Shown piece after piece: positions 8,483 through 19,364 of a stretch of DNA of 64,000 nt. The DNA lies in contig NZ_JAPUDY010000051.1 in assembly GCF_027492855.1 (NCBI RefSeq), forward strand, positions 185,963 to 249,962, given 5' to 3'. The notes beneath the pieces are model-generated. The model did not search any database. It was not told the DNA's origin and worked only from the letters and a program-made list of their open reading frames with translations. Made by a program: the position numbers and the translations under genes. Position 1 is the stretch's first letter. Every line of letters starts with the position of its first letter. Origin of the DNA: Acidovorax sp. (GTDB lineage: Bacteria > Pseudomonadota > Gammaproteobacteria > Burkholderiales > Burkholderiaceae_C).

Positions 8483-9265
8483 ATGCTGAAAGGCAAAACC
8501 GCCCTCGTCACCGGCTCCACCAGTGGCATCGGCCTTGGAATCGCAAAGGCCCTGGCCCGCCAAGGCGCCAATATCGTGCTCAACGGCTTTGGCGACGTGG
8601 AGGCGCCCCGCGCCGAAGTGCTGGCCGCTGGCGCAGCGGCTGGCGCCCAGGTCGCCTACCACGGCGCCGACATGAGCCGTGTTGCCGACATCGAAGACAT
8701 GATGAAGTACAGCGCCGCACAGTTTGGGCGCGTGGACATTCTGGTGAACAACGCCGGTATCCAGCATGTCGCCAATGTGGAAGACTTTCCCGTGGAGCGC
8801 TGGGATGCGGTGATCGCCATCAACCTGACCAGCGCATTCCACACCTCGCGCTTGGCGCTGCCCGCAATGAAAAGTGCCAACTGGGGCCGCATCATCAACG
8901 TGGCCTCCGTGCACGGCCTGGTGGGGTCGGCGCAAAAATCTGCCTATGTGGCAGCCAAACATGGCATCGTGGGACTGACCAAGGTAACGGCGCTGGAAAG
9001 CGCCACCACGGGCGTCACCTGCAACGCCATCTGCCCTGGCTGGGTGCTCACACCCCTGGTTCAAAAGCAGGTGGATGCAAAAGCTGCTGAACGCGGCTTG
9101 TCAAACGAAGACGCCAAAAAACTATTGCTGGGCGAAAAAGAGCCCTCCATGCAGTTCACCACGCCTGAAGAATTGGGCGAGTTGGCGGTGTTCTTCTGCT
9201 CCCCCGCCGCCAACAATGTGCGTGGTGTGGCGTGGAACATGGATGGCGGCTGGGCCGCGCAGTAA
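8483..9265 (+). CDS. bdhA: 3-hydroxybutyrate dehydrogenase
   Basis: This enzyme interconverts (R)-3-hydroxybutyrate and acetoacetate with NAD, in the breakdown of polyhydroxybutyrate and ketone bodies. The 260-aa product is a classical short-chain dehydrogenase: cofactor motif TGSTSGIG at residues 9-16, NNAG, a catalytic serine in NVASVHGLVGSAQKS, and YVAAK. The C-terminal GEKEPSMQFTTPEELG is typical of BdhA proteins. GGAGAG lies 6 nt before the ATG. The gene is divergent from the hydrolase-relA pair and is followed by a strong hairpin at 9288-9318. Confidence 0.93.
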   Translation: MLKGKTALVTGSTSGIGLGIAKALARQGANIVLNGFGDVEAPRAEVLAAGAAAGAQVAYHGADMSRVADIEDMMKYSAAQFGRVDILVNNAGIQHVANVEDFPVERWDAVIAINLTSAFHTSRLALPAMKSANWGRIINVASVHGLVGSAQKSAYVAAKHGIVGLTKVTALESATTGVTCNAICPGWVLTPLVQKQVDAKAAERGLSNEDAKKLLLGEKEPSMQFTTPEELGELAVFFCSPAANNVRGVAWNMDGGWAAQ

Positions 9266-9287
9266 AGCAAGCGCCGCTTCGCGCATA

Positions 9288-9318
9288 CCGTCTTGCCTGC
9301 GCAGCACAGGCAAGACGG
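9288..9318. terminator. 12-bp perfect stem-loop after bdhA
   Basis: CCGTCTTGCCTG and CAGGCAAGACGG pair perfectly around a 7-nt loop, 22 bp after the bdhA stop. No T-run follows, so it may protect the 3' end of the mRNA or act with Rho instead of being a classical terminator. Confidence 0.55.
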
Positions 9319-9454
9319 GGCACGCCCTGGCCTTCTCCCCACAAAAGGCAGAGAAACTTTCTAGAATGGCATAGCCTTTCAGGAAGACCTCGGGGTAGGC
9401 TGTACCGGCTTGCAGGCTCCTGGACCGCATCCCTGACCCGGGAGGAAATCCACG

Positions 9455-9880
9455 ATGTCTGCAGCTCTGTTTGCCGCCATGTTCTTTACCGTGGCGCTGC
9501 TCGTTACCACGGGCTACTTCATCATGGGCTCCATCCCGCTGCTGGTGCTCAAGCACGACACACCGCTGGACGCCCGTTTTGTGCGCGGTTTTTTCCATGT
9601 TTACTATGTCTGCGCTTTTGTGGCGGCAACGGCCACTGCGATCAGCTTCGCGCTGGCAGGCTATCCTGGCATAGCGGCAGGCGCTGCAGCACTGGCCTTG
9701 ATTGCCATCGTGTTGCGCCGCCAGATCATCCCCAAGATGGATGCTCTCGGGGTACAAATCCAGTCCAACTACCTGGATGCGATTCCGGGGTTCCGCAAAA
9801 CCCACATCATTGCGATCCTGATCAACCTGGCCCAACTCGCGGCGATCGTGTGGGGGCTGATTGCCTTCAGCAAGCCATAG
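9455..9880 (+). CDS. Small integral membrane protein, function unknown
   Basis: A 141-aa hydrophobic protein with about four predicted transmembrane segments (around residues 5-30, 45-65, 70-88 and 118-137) and a cytoplasm-type polar stretch RRQIIPKMDALGVQIQ between the third and fourth. GGAGGA sits 8 nt before the ATG, so it is well translated. I do not recognise a functional family. It ends convergently with the AraC gene, overlapping it by 14 bp. Confidence 0.75.
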   Translation: MSAALFAAMFFTVALLVTTGYFIMGSIPLLVLKHDTPLDARFVRGFFHVYYVCAFVAATATAISFALAGYPGIAAGAAALALIAIVLRRQIIPKMDALGVQIQSNYLDAIPGFRKTHIIAILINLAQLAAIVWGLIAFSKP

Positions 9881-10787
9881 GGCGGCACACGCATGCCGCT
9901 TCTTCGCGTGCCCGGCCCTTCACGGCATTCGTATCGCGCACCGGCGGCAAACCAAACAGACGGCCGTACTCGCGCGTGAATTGGGGAACGCTCTCATAAC
10001 CCACGGCACAGGCCGCGCTGCCAGCGCTGGCGCCTTCCGACTGCATGAGCCTCCGCGCCTCAAGCAGGCGCAACTGTTTTTGGAACTGCAGGGGAGAGAG
10101 GGATGTCTCGGCCTTGAAATGCTGGTGAAAAGATGACGGGCTCATGCCTGCCAGTGCGGCCAGGCTTTCCACCGGCAGGGGCTGTGCGAAGTCGGTGCGC
10201 AGCACAGCCACAGCGCGCGCCACGCGCTGGGCGTGGCTGCCCGGCCACCCCAGGCGGCGGATAGCGGCGCCATGCCGTCCGGCCAACAACCAGTAGTGCA
10301 ACTCGCGCACCAGGGACGCCTGGAGCAAGGGCACGGCCTCGGGACGCTCCAGCAAACGCACAAGGCGCAGGGCCACATCAGCCACCTCAGCATCGGTAGA
10401 GTCCACGCGCACGGGGACATGGCCGCCCAGGGAGACCACCCCCATCTGGGCCGACAGATCAGCGATCACCGGCAGGTTCAACTCCAGCGTGACAGAAAGG
10501 TACGGCTCGGCCGCGCTGGCGTGCGTGATCTGGCTGGCCATGGGCACATCCGCCGTGACCAGCAGCGACTCCCCCGCCGCCGCCGCGAAGGCCCGCCCTC
10601 CCGCCGTCACTTGTTTGCCGCCCTGCAGCACCAGGCAAATATGGGGCGGAGTGATGGCGGACCGCAAACCACCGGGCTCGGTGGCACGCTCTGCACTCAA
10701 CCCGGAAATGGGCGTCTGCACCACGCTATCCCGGTGAATAAGGGATTCGGCATACCGGCTCACAGCCTGAGACAAAGGGGTTGTCAT
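9867..10787 (-). CDS. AraC-family transcriptional regulator with AraC_N domain
   Basis: A 306-aa regulator. The N-terminal half is a cupin-like AraC_N domain (PHICLVLQGGKQVTAGG, and AGESLLVTADVPMASQI). The C-terminal half has two helix-turn-helix units (ESLAALAGMSPSSFHQHFKA and ACAVGYESVPQFTREYGRLFG). The ATG at 10787 begins MTTPLSQAVSRYAESLI, the usual start for this subfamily. An in-frame upstream extension lacks homology-like features. Such regulators usually control an oxidoreductase next door. None is adjacent here, so its target is unknown. Confidence 0.88.
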   Translation of the reverse strand: MTTPLSQAVSRYAESLIHRDSVVQTPISGLSAERATEPGGLRSAITPPHICLVLQGGKQVTAGGRAFAAAAGESLLVTADVPMASQITHASAAEPYLSVTLELNLPVIADLSAQMGVVSLGGHVPVRVDSTDAEVADVALRLVRLLERPEAVPLLQASLVRELHYWLLAGRHGAAIRRLGWPGSHAQRVARAVAVLRTDFAQPLPVESLAALAGMSPSSFHQHFKAETSLSPLQFQKQLRLLEARRLMQSEGASAGSAACAVGYESVPQFTREYGRLFGLPPVRDTNAVKGRAREEAACVCRPMAC

Positions 10788-11016
10788 GCTCTCTAGCGTA
10801 TCGCTTTGCAGGCGTTTTGGCATTGATTTTAGAGAATTAGGCAAGGCCAAATACCTCTTCTGCAAACCACTCCACCCCTCCTATCGCTGCCCAAGCCGGC
10901 CTACAAGGCACAAGCAACCGCTGGGATGGGCGAGAAGAAGGATCAGATACCGGGCAAACCGGGCCAACAGGCGTTTGGAGCCAAGGCCAAGAAAACAGCC
11001 TGCTGCCGACACTGCC

Positions 11017-11730
11017 TCAGCGCATCTGCACAGAGCCCGAAACGGTCACGATCACCTGTGCCTTGCCCGCCTCCACCGGCACGGCCGAGTCAGAGAACGA
11101 ACCGGACTTGGCCTCCATGGCCATCATGCGCGGACGGGGACCTGGCGACATCTCATTGCTGTTCACCGCCACTTCGCGCAGGCTGTAGTTGGCAAAACCG
11201 AAGCCCTTGGCCAATTCGGCTGCACGGGCCTTGAACTGGTCGATGGCCTGGGTCTGCGCCTCGCTCTCCACCTTGGCCCGCGCCTCGCGCGAGAGCGCAA
11301 ACGCCACCTGGCTGATGGTCATCGACGAAATCTTGCCAGCGGTGGCCGTGATGCGCGCAAAGTCACGCCCTTCCATCACCAACTCGGCACGGCCCTGCCA
11401 ACCGCTGATCTTGCCGTCCTTCGCATAGCGCGGGTACAGCCCGAAAGGCCCTGTGCGCACGTCCAACTGGCCAGGCTGCGCATTGCGCTTGGCCTCAGCC
11501 AGGGCGGCATCAAGCGCCTGCTTGAGCTGGGTTTGCACGCCAGCGGCATCCGGGCCGTCCTTGCTGGCCGAGAGGGTGACCACCAGCAAGTCCTGCTGCG
11601 CCTCCACAGTGCCCGTCGCTGTCAGTTGCACCACGTTGCGCAGTTCCTGCGGAGCCGCGCCCTGCGCCATGGCGGCGCCAGCGCCTGCCAGCAAGGCAGC
11701 GGTAACGATCAAACGGGACGTGATTTTCAT
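11017..11730 (-). CDS. Periplasmic SIMPL-domain (DUF541) protein
   Basis: A 237-aa protein with a clear Sec signal peptide (MKITSRLIVTAALLAGAGAAMAQ, cleavage after about residue 22). It is followed by a SIMPL/DUF541 domain: the NVVQLTATGTVEAQQDLLVVTLSAS strand pair at the start and AGKAQVIVTVSGSVQM at the end. Family members assemble into periplasmic rings or are linked to outer-membrane stress, but no enzymatic role is established. The ATG at 11730 is preceded by GAAGAAGG. It is divergent from the ompR homologue. Confidence 0.85.
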   Translation of the reverse strand: MKITSRLIVTAALLAGAGAAMAQGAAPQELRNVVQLTATGTVEAQQDLLVVTLSASKDGPDAAGVQTQLKQALDAALAEAKRNAQPGQLDVRTGPFGLYPRYAKDGKISGWQGRAELVMEGRDFARITATAGKISSMTISQVAFALSREARAKVESEAQTQAIDQFKARAAELAKGFGFANYSLREVAVNSNEMSPGPRPRMMAMEAKSGSFSDSAVPVEAGKAQVIVTVSGSVQMR

Positions 11731-11946
11731 GGTGAAAGCCTTCTTCAATAGAGGGCGCCGCCGACACTTCGGCCGCGCAAGCCACCACCTTACCCGCAGC
11801 CGTACACCCGCCGATGAATCTGAGACAGCGAGTTTGCGAAGCTCGGCAAAACTTGTAACAGTTGGTCAAACCCACCCCAAAAACCCGAACTTTGCCGCTC
11901 CAAGTGATCAGAATCGGCTCTGTTACAAATTGGACTTGGGATCAAC

Positions 11947-12678
11947 ATGGCCACAACAACCAACCGCACCGACAAAGTTCTGGTGGTGGACGACGATGCG
12001 CGAATCCGCGATCTGCTGCGCCGCTACCTCACGCAAGAGGGCTTTGAAGTCATGGTCGCCGAAGATGGCAAGGCCTTGAACCGCCTGCTGCTGCGCGAGA
12101 CAGTGGACATCATCGTGCTGGACCTGATGATGCCCGGTGAGGACGGCCTCTCGATCTGCCGCCGCCTGCGCGCCACCAATGACCGCACGCCCATCATCAT
12201 GCTCACCGCCAAGGGCGAGGACGTGGACCGCATCGTGGGCCTGGAAGTGGGCGCCGACGATTACCTGGGCAAGCCCTTCAACCCGCGCGAGCTGTTGGCC
12301 CGCATCCACGCCGTGTTGCGCCGCCGCCCTGCACAAGAAGCGCCCGGCGCTCCATCGGGCGACAACGAAGTCGTCACCTTCGGCCCCTTTACCTTCGACC
12401 TGGGTACGCGTGCTCTGCAACGCAATGGCGAGGAACTGCCCCTGACCACCGGCGAGTTCGCCATGCTCAAGGCCTTGGTGCGCCACCCGCGCCAACCCTT
12501 GTCACGCGAAAAGCTGGCCTTGCTGGCCCGTGGCCGGGAGTTCGAACCCTTTGATCGCAGCCTGGACGTGCAAGTCTCACGCCTTCGCAAACTGGTAGAG
12601 GTGGACGCCGCCGCGCCGCGCTACATCCAGACAGTGTGGGGCGTGGGCTACGTGTTTGTGCCGGACGGCACGAACTGA
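11947..12678 (+). CDS. ompR: OmpR-type response regulator
   Basis: A 243-aa two-component response regulator. The receiver domain has the acidic pair VVDDDARIRD, phospho-acceptor Asp59 in IVLDLMMPGEDG, Thr in MLTAKG and Lys in GKPFNPREL. The C-terminal winged helix (residues about 135-238) ends with IQTVWGVGYVFVPDG, typical of OmpR. The sensor kinase gene follows after 7 bp. By analogy the pair senses osmotic or acid conditions at the inner membrane and controls porins, but the sequence does not show its targets. Confidence 0.93.
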   Translation: MATTTNRTDKVLVVDDDARIRDLLRRYLTQEGFEVMVAEDGKALNRLLLRETVDIIVLDLMMPGEDGLSICRRLRATNDRTPIIMLTAKGEDVDRIVGLEVGADDYLGKPFNPRELLARIHAVLRRRPAQEAPGAPSGDNEVVTFGPFTFDLGTRALQRNGEELPLTTGEFAMLKALVRHPRQPLSREKLALLARGREFEPFDRSLDVQVSRLRKLVEVDAAAPRYIQTVWGVGYVFVPDGTN

Positions 12679-12685
12679 TCCCCCT

Positions 12686-14209
12686 ATGTACAAAACCGAG
12701 GGCAAGCTGAGACAGTCGCCCCGGGAGTCCGCTACGGCCTCCGAAGCGACCAGCCCCGCACCGCTGGAGGCCATTCGCCGGGCGCGGGAGCAACGTGCGC
12801 GCGTGGGCCTCAACCTCTTCTGGCGCACCTTCTTTCTGCTCGCGCTGTTGCTGGTAGGGAGCATCCTGGCCTGGCTGCAGACCCTGCGCGCGCTTGAGTT
12901 CGAGCCACGCACGCTGCAGACCGCGCAGCAAATCGCGTCGCTCGTCAACCTGAGCCGGGCGGCGCTGGTGCACTCCGATGCCATCGCGCGCGTGTCCCTC
13001 ATCAAGACCATGGCCGACCAGGAGGGCGTGCGCATCCTGCCGCGTGAGCCCAAGGACAAATATGCGCTGCTGGCCCCCACCGCGCTGGGCAACCGCCTGA
13101 CCGACGAGCTGACCCAGCGCCTGGGCCCCGACACCATCGTGGCCCAAAGCGTCAATGGTGAAAATGGCCTGTGGGTGGGCTTCAATATCAACGGCGACCC
13201 CAACTGGCTGCTGATGGACCGGTCGCGCTTCAGCCCGGCCGGCGGACGCACCTGGCTGATCTGGCTGATCACAGCGGCGGCACTCTCGCTGGCGGGCGCT
13301 GCCGCCATTGCGCGCCTGATCAATCGCCCGCTCAAACAACTGTCGTATGCCGCCAATCGCGTCAAGGATGGCGACTTCGCTGCCAGCCATCTGGACGAAG
13401 AGGTGGTCACCAGTGAAATCCGTGAGGTGAACATTGGCTTCAACCGCATGGCCCAAAAGCTCGCCAAACTGGAGCAAGACCGCGCCGTGATGCTGGCAGG
13501 CATCTCGCACGACCTGCGTACGCCACTGGCTCGCCTTCGGCTGGAAACCGAGATGAGCGTGAACGATGAAGTAGCACGCGAGCACATGGTGGCCGACATC
13601 GTGCAGCTCGATGCCACCATCGACAAGTTCCTTGACTATGCGCGGCCCGACCACGTGACGCTGACGCCGGTCAACCTGCATGCCGTTGTGTCGTCCTGCG
13701 TATATGCCGTGCAAGACCACCGGGAGCTGCAAATCACCATGGCCGTGCCCGAGGACCTGAACGTGCTGGCCGACGAGGTGGAGCTGGCCCGCGTGATCTC
13801 CAACTTGCTCGAAAACGCTCGGCGTTACGGCAAAGCCGAAGAGACAGGCATTACCAGCGTGGACATCGTTGCCAAGAGCCGCGAAAGATGGGTACTGGTC
13901 AAGGTACGTGACCATGGCGCTGGCGTTCCGCCTGAGCAGCTATCCAACCTGACCAAGCCTTTCTTTCGTGGCGACTCAGCCCGCACGGCTGCCGCAGGGG
14001 CTGGCCTCGGCCTGTCGATCGTTGACAAGACGGTGCAGCGCATGGGTGGCATCTTTGCCTTGGCAAACTCCAGCACCGGTGGCTTGGTGGCCCATCTGCA
14101 ACTACAGCGGGCCTCTGACCAGCCGGATGGCGTGGACCCAAAACAACGCCTGCAGCGCCCCTCCGTCAAGCGGCAGTTGCCACGCCGGCGGGCGGAGGAC
14201 AAGATCTAG
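12686..14209 (+). CDS. EnvZ-like sensor histidine kinase
   Basis: A 507-aa membrane kinase. It has a cytoplasmic N-terminal tail, a first transmembrane segment around residues 44-64, a periplasmic domain of about 125 residues, and a second segment around 189-212. Then come a HAMP linker (INRPLKQLSYAANRVKDGD), an H-box with His275 (GISHDLRTPLARLRLE), an N-box (NLLENARRYG) and G-boxes (DHGAGVPPEQL, GAGLGLSIVDK). It lies directly downstream of ompR and is probably co-transcribed, so it should phosphorylate Asp59 of that regulator. A strong terminator follows. Confidence 0.92.
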   Translation: MYKTEGKLRQSPRESATASEATSPAPLEAIRRAREQRARVGLNLFWRTFFLLALLLVGSILAWLQTLRALEFEPRTLQTAQQIASLVNLSRAALVHSDAIARVSLIKTMADQEGVRILPREPKDKYALLAPTALGNRLTDELTQRLGPDTIVAQSVNGENGLWVGFNINGDPNWLLMDRSRFSPAGGRTWLIWLITAAALSLAGAAAIARLINRPLKQLSYAANRVKDGDFAASHLDEEVVTSEIREVNIGFNRMAQKLAKLEQDRAVMLAGISHDLRTPLARLRLETEMSVNDEVAREHMVADIVQLDATIDKFLDYARPDHVTLTPVNLHAVVSSCVYAVQDHRELQITMAVPEDLNVLADEVELARVISNLLENARRYGKAEETGITSVDIVAKSRERWVLVKVRDHGAGVPPEQLSNLTKPFFRGDSARTAAAGAGLGLSIVDKTVQRMGGIFALANSSTGGLVAHLQLQRASDQPDGVDPKQRLQRPSVKRQLPRRRAEDKI

Positions 14210-14243
14210 GTCCACGAGCACCCGCCAGACAGTTCGAACCTCC

Positions 14244-14284
14244 AAAAAGAGATCGCCCCCTGCGCGGGGCGGTCTCTTTTTTTC
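14244..14284. terminator. Bidirectional terminator between the kinase and acyl-CoA ligase genes
   Basis: AAGAGATCGCCCC and GGGGCGGTCTCTT pair (one G-T pair) around a short loop, with an A-run on the left and seven T on the right. It serves the plus-strand two-component operon and can also end the convergent minus-strand operon. Confidence 0.88.
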
Positions 14285-14324
14285 CTTGGCGCAGGACCGC
14301 TGCCTGCGCCGGTCACCTCGCCCC

Positions 14325-16007
14325 TCAAGCCACTTCGCGCAGCGAAGCCCTGAGGATCTTGCCCACCGGCGACTTGGGCAACTGCTCGCGGAACACGATC
14401 TGGCGCGGCACCTTGTAGGCCGTGAGCTGGGTGCGGCAGTGGCGCTCCACGTCTTCGGGCGTGAGCGCGGGGTTGCGCGGCACGACGAAGGCGCGCACGG
14501 CCTCGCCGGTAGCCGCGTCGTGCACGCCGATGACGGCAGCTTCGGCGATGTCGGGGTGGGCGGCGAGCACGTCTTCCACCTCGTTGGGGTAGACGTTGAA
14601 GCCGGACACGAGAATCATGTCCTTCTTGCGGTCCACGATGCGGATGAAACCGCCCTCCTCCAGCTGCGCGATGTCGCCCGTGTGCAGCCAGCCGTCCCGG
14701 ATCGCGCTGGCGCTGTCTGCCTGCGCATGCAGGTAGCCGGCCACGACTTGCGGCCCTTGCACCAGCAATTCGCCGCGCTCGCCCTGGGGCAGGTCGCGCC
14801 CCTGGTCATCGACGATGCGCACACGGCAGCCCGGCATGGGCACGCCCACGGTGCCCAGGCGCGGCGTGGCCGAGGGCGGGTTGCACGAGACGATGCAGGA
14901 CGTCTCCGTCATACCATAGCCTTCGAGGATGGGGCAGACCAATGCCTGCCAGGCCTGCGCGGTCGAGGTGCGCAAGGCCGTGCCGCCCGAGAACGCATAG
15001 CGCAGCCTGGGTGGATTGGCCTGGAACCAGGGCTCGGCCAGCAGGCCGGCGAACAGCGTGTCCACGCCGGCGGTCCACTGCACATCGAACTGCTCGAAGG
15101 TTTTTTGCAGGTTGGCCATGGGGCGCGGATTGGGCACCAGCAGGTTGCGCGCACCCACCTCGAAGAACACCAGAAAGTTCACCATGAACGCGAACACGTG
15201 GTACATGGGCAGCACGGTGAGCATGGTCTCGCCCTGCTTCGGCCCGTCGTAGGCGTCCAGGAAATCGCGCGTGATGCGCAAGGTGGCCAGGATGTTGCCG
15301 TGCGTGATCACCGCGCCCTTGCTGCGCCCGGTGGTACCGCCCGTGTACTGGTACACCGCCACAGGGTGGCTGCGGTGTTCGATGGGTGCCAGCGCCTGAC
15401 CACTCACCAGCGCGTCGGCCATGCGCGGCAGCGGCGCTGCGGCGGGGTCGGCAGGCCCGGCCATCTTGGCGCGGATGGCCGATGCCACCGGTTCGTCAAA
15501 GAAGTCCCACAGGCTGGCCGTGAGCACGGGCACGCCCAGCGCCTGCGCCACGGGCCCGGCCACTGGCAAGAACATGTCGGCCACCAGCAGCAGCCTGGCG
15601 CCGCTGCCTTCGAGCTGCAGGCGCAGCTCGCGCCCGGTGTACAGCGGGTTCACGTTGGTCACGATAAGCCCGGCCTTCCACGCGCCGAACACCGTGATCG
15701 GGTAGTGCAGGCAGTTGGGCAACTGCAGCGCGAGCACCTCGCCCGCCTGCAGCCCCTGCTCGCGCACCAGCCAGGCGGCAAAGGCGTCCGACAGCGCATC
15801 GATCTCCTTGAAGCTGCACACCACGTTGGCGCCCGCGGGCAGCACGAAGGTGAAGGCGGGCTGGTCCCCGTGGTCGGCTGCGGCCTGCGTGGCCAGGTGC
15901 GCGGCATTGGCGGGCAGTGCCGCCAGGTCGAGCTGGTAGTTGCGCAGGGCCTCTGGGTAGGACCCTTCCCAGGGCGAGGACGCTGGCGGTGCGACGGTGG
16001 CGGTCAT
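14325..16007 (-). CDS. Long-chain fatty-acid-CoA ligase-like AMP-binding protein
   Basis: It activates a carboxylic acid to its acyl-CoA through an acyl-adenylate. The 560-aa product has the P-loop YTGGTTGRSKG near residue 220, the A5-type motif EGYGMTETS, the hinge region WLHTGDIAQLEEGGFIRIVD, and the C-terminal catalytic lysine in SPVGKILRASLRE. These features resemble FadD. The ATG at 16007 has AGGAGA 8 nt upstream. It is the last gene of a minus-strand run fadH, NTF2-like protein, ligase, consistent with degradation of fatty or unsaturated acids. The exact chain length is unknown. Confidence 0.85.
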   Translation of the reverse strand: MTATVAPPASSPWEGSYPEALRNYQLDLAALPANAAHLATQAAADHGDQPAFTFVLPAGANVVCSFKEIDALSDAFAAWLVREQGLQAGEVLALQLPNCLHYPITVFGAWKAGLIVTNVNPLYTGRELRLQLEGSGARLLLVADMFLPVAGPVAQALGVPVLTASLWDFFDEPVASAIRAKMAGPADPAAAPLPRMADALVSGQALAPIEHRSHPVAVYQYTGGTTGRSKGAVITHGNILATLRITRDFLDAYDGPKQGETMLTVLPMYHVFAFMVNFLVFFEVGARNLLVPNPRPMANLQKTFEQFDVQWTAGVDTLFAGLLAEPWFQANPPRLRYAFSGGTALRTSTAQAWQALVCPILEGYGMTETSCIVSCNPPSATPRLGTVGVPMPGCRVRIVDDQGRDLPQGERGELLVQGPQVVAGYLHAQADSASAIRDGWLHTGDIAQLEEGGFIRIVDRKKDMILVSGFNVYPNEVEDVLAAHPDIAEAAVIGVHDAATGEAVRAFVVPRNPALTPEDVERHCRTQLTAYKVPRQIVFREQLPKSPVGKILRASLREVA

Positions 16008-16041
16008 GGGCTTGTCTCCTGTCTCTTTTTTTATGAACGCA

Positions 16042-16482
16042 TCAGGCCTTGGCTTTGAACGCTGGGAGCTTGTCACCCAGGCGGACACCCATCTCGGCAC
16101 CCAGGGCCTGCAGGCCGCTCAGGGGGCGCACCATGACTTCGAACTCGGTGATCTGGCCAGCCTCGTTGAAGCGCACCAGGTCGATCCCCTTGAGCTGCTT
16201 GTCGCCCACGTGGGCGCTGAACTCCAGCACGATGTTCAGGCCGTCGTCGGTGGCCAGCTGGCGGTGGTAGGTGAAGTCCTCGAACACCTGGATCACGGTG
16301 GACAGCGCCAGCATCAGCGCCGGGGCCGAGGTGTAGGCCGTGTTCGCCATGGGCGAGCGGAACACCGCATCGGGGTGCACGATGGTCAGCAGGTTCGACA
16401 GGTCGCGGCTGGCCACCATGTGGTGCCAGGTAGCCAGCGAGCGGGCGACGGCGGGGTGGATGTTCTTCGGGGCTTCGGTCAT
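16042..16482 (-). CDS. NTF2-like / SnoaL-like domain protein
   Basis: A 146-aa single-domain protein with the cone-shaped NTF2-like pattern: an N-terminal helix (ARSLATWHHMVASRDLSNLLTIVHPDAVFRSP), a central strand TYHRQLATDDGLNIVLEFSAHVGDKQLKGIDLVRFNEAGQI split over several beta strands, and the closing EFEVMVRPLSGLQALG typical of the family. AGAGGAGA lies before the ATG. It sits between fadH and the acyl-CoA ligase, so a role with a hydrophobic acid or its CoA ester is possible. No catalytic residues can be assigned. Confidence 0.82.
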   Translation of the reverse strand: MTEAPKNIHPAVARSLATWHHMVASRDLSNLLTIVHPDAVFRSPMANTAYTSAPALMLALSTVIQVFEDFTYHRQLATDDGLNIVLEFSAHVGDKQLKGIDLVRFNEAGQITEFEVMVRPLSGLQALGAEMGVRLGDKLPAFKAKA

Positions 16483-16513
16483 GGAATGTCTCCTCTGAGT
16501 GGATTGAAAGAAA

Positions 16514-18595
<2,082 letters not shown>

Positions 18596-18598
18596 TTA

Positions 18599-18652
18599 TG
18601 CAACCAGTTGCACAAATATAGCCGCGCCACCGCGTTTATGCAACTGGTTGCA
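18599..18652. promoter_or_regulatory. Twin palindromic operators between fadH and the PadR gene
   Basis: TGCAACCAGTTGCA at 18599-18612 and TGCAACTGGTTGCA at 18639-18652 are perfect TGCAAC-N2-GTTGCA palindromes. Each is preceded by TTTA, and they are 40 bp apart, close to four helical turns. They sit immediately upstream of fadH and about 85 bp before the regulator start. Binding by the PadR protein is inferred from position. Confidence 0.8.
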
Positions 18653-18735
18653 AAAACAATGAAAGCGTGCCCCGATTCAGGCAAGATCGGGTGTTCCGAA
18701 TTCCTGGTTGCCTGCCTGACTGCATCTTTCGTCCG

Positions 18736-19272
18736 ATGTCCCTGCCCCACGCCCTTCTCACCGCCCTGGTCGAACACCCCTGCTCAGGCTCGGAACTCGC
18801 CGAGCGCTTCGACAAGTCCATCGGCTACTTCTGGCACGCCACGCACCAGCAGATCTACCGCGAGCTGGCGCGGCTGGAGGAGGCGGGCTGGATCGAGGCC
18901 CTGCCGGCCGAGACGGGCCGGGGCCGCAAGCGCCAGTTCCGCCTGTTGCCCGCAGGCCGCAAGGAGCTGCGCCGCTGGATCGCCGAGCAGCAGGACCCCA
19001 CGCCCCTGCGCGACGAACTCATGGTGCGCCTGCGCGCCGACGCCGCCATCGGCCCCACCGGGCTCGAAAAGGAAATCGCCCGCCGCCAGGCCATGCACCA
19101 GGAGAAACTCGCCGTCTACCAGCGCATCGAGCAACGCGACTTCCTGGGCCGCGAACTGAGCCGCGAGCGCCGCCTGCAGCACCTGGTGCTCAAGGCCGGC
19201 ATCCTGCAGGAGGAGCTGTCGCTGGCGATCTCGAAAGAGGCGTTGGAGATCCTGGGCGATCCCCCCGCCTGA
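18736..19272 (+). CDS. PadR-family transcriptional regulator
   Basis: A 178-aa PadR protein. The N-terminal winged helix (MSLPHALLTALVEHPCSGSELAERFDKSIGYFW, then HQQIYRELARLEEAGWI) is followed by a wing (GRGRKRQFRLLPAGRKEL). A C-terminal helical dimerisation segment of the Vir_act_alpha_C kind ends the protein. The ATG at 18736 matches the usual PadR start. It is divergent from fadH and the twin palindromes lie between them, so it probably represses the fadH operon and itself, released by a fatty or aromatic acid or its CoA ester. The ligand is unknown. Confidence 0.88.
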   Translation: MSLPHALLTALVEHPCSGSELAERFDKSIGYFWHATHQQIYRELARLEEAGWIEALPAETGRGRKRQFRLLPAGRKELRRWIAEQQDPTPLRDELMVRLRADAAIGPTGLEKEIARRQAMHQEKLAVYQRIEQRDFLGRELSRERRLQHLVLKAGILQEELSLAISKEALEILGDPPA

Positions 19273-19300
19273 ACTCGCCAGGCTCACCCCCAAAAGAAAA

Positions 19301-19329
19301 GGGCATCCGCGCCCTGTGTGCGGATGCCC
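19301..19329 (-). terminator. Intrinsic terminator at the end of the glucarate operon
   Basis: GGGCATCCGC and GCGGATGCCC form a perfect 10-bp stem with a 9-nt loop. On the minus strand it is followed by TTTTCTTTT, so it ends the gudD transcript. It lies between the convergent padR and gudD genes. Confidence 0.88.
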
Positions 19330-19364
19330 CGATGAATGCGATCAACGGACAGGAAAACCGTCGC

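Noticed and set aside
12467-13915. Long minus-strand frame opposite the sensor kinase
   Set aside because: It has no recognisable domains and is a typical high-GC antisense artefact. The kinase H, N and G boxes are clear on the plus strand.
14225-14245. GTTCGAACC resembling a tRNA T-loop
   Set aside because: No acceptor, D or anticodon stems can be formed around it. It is a chance match before a terminator.
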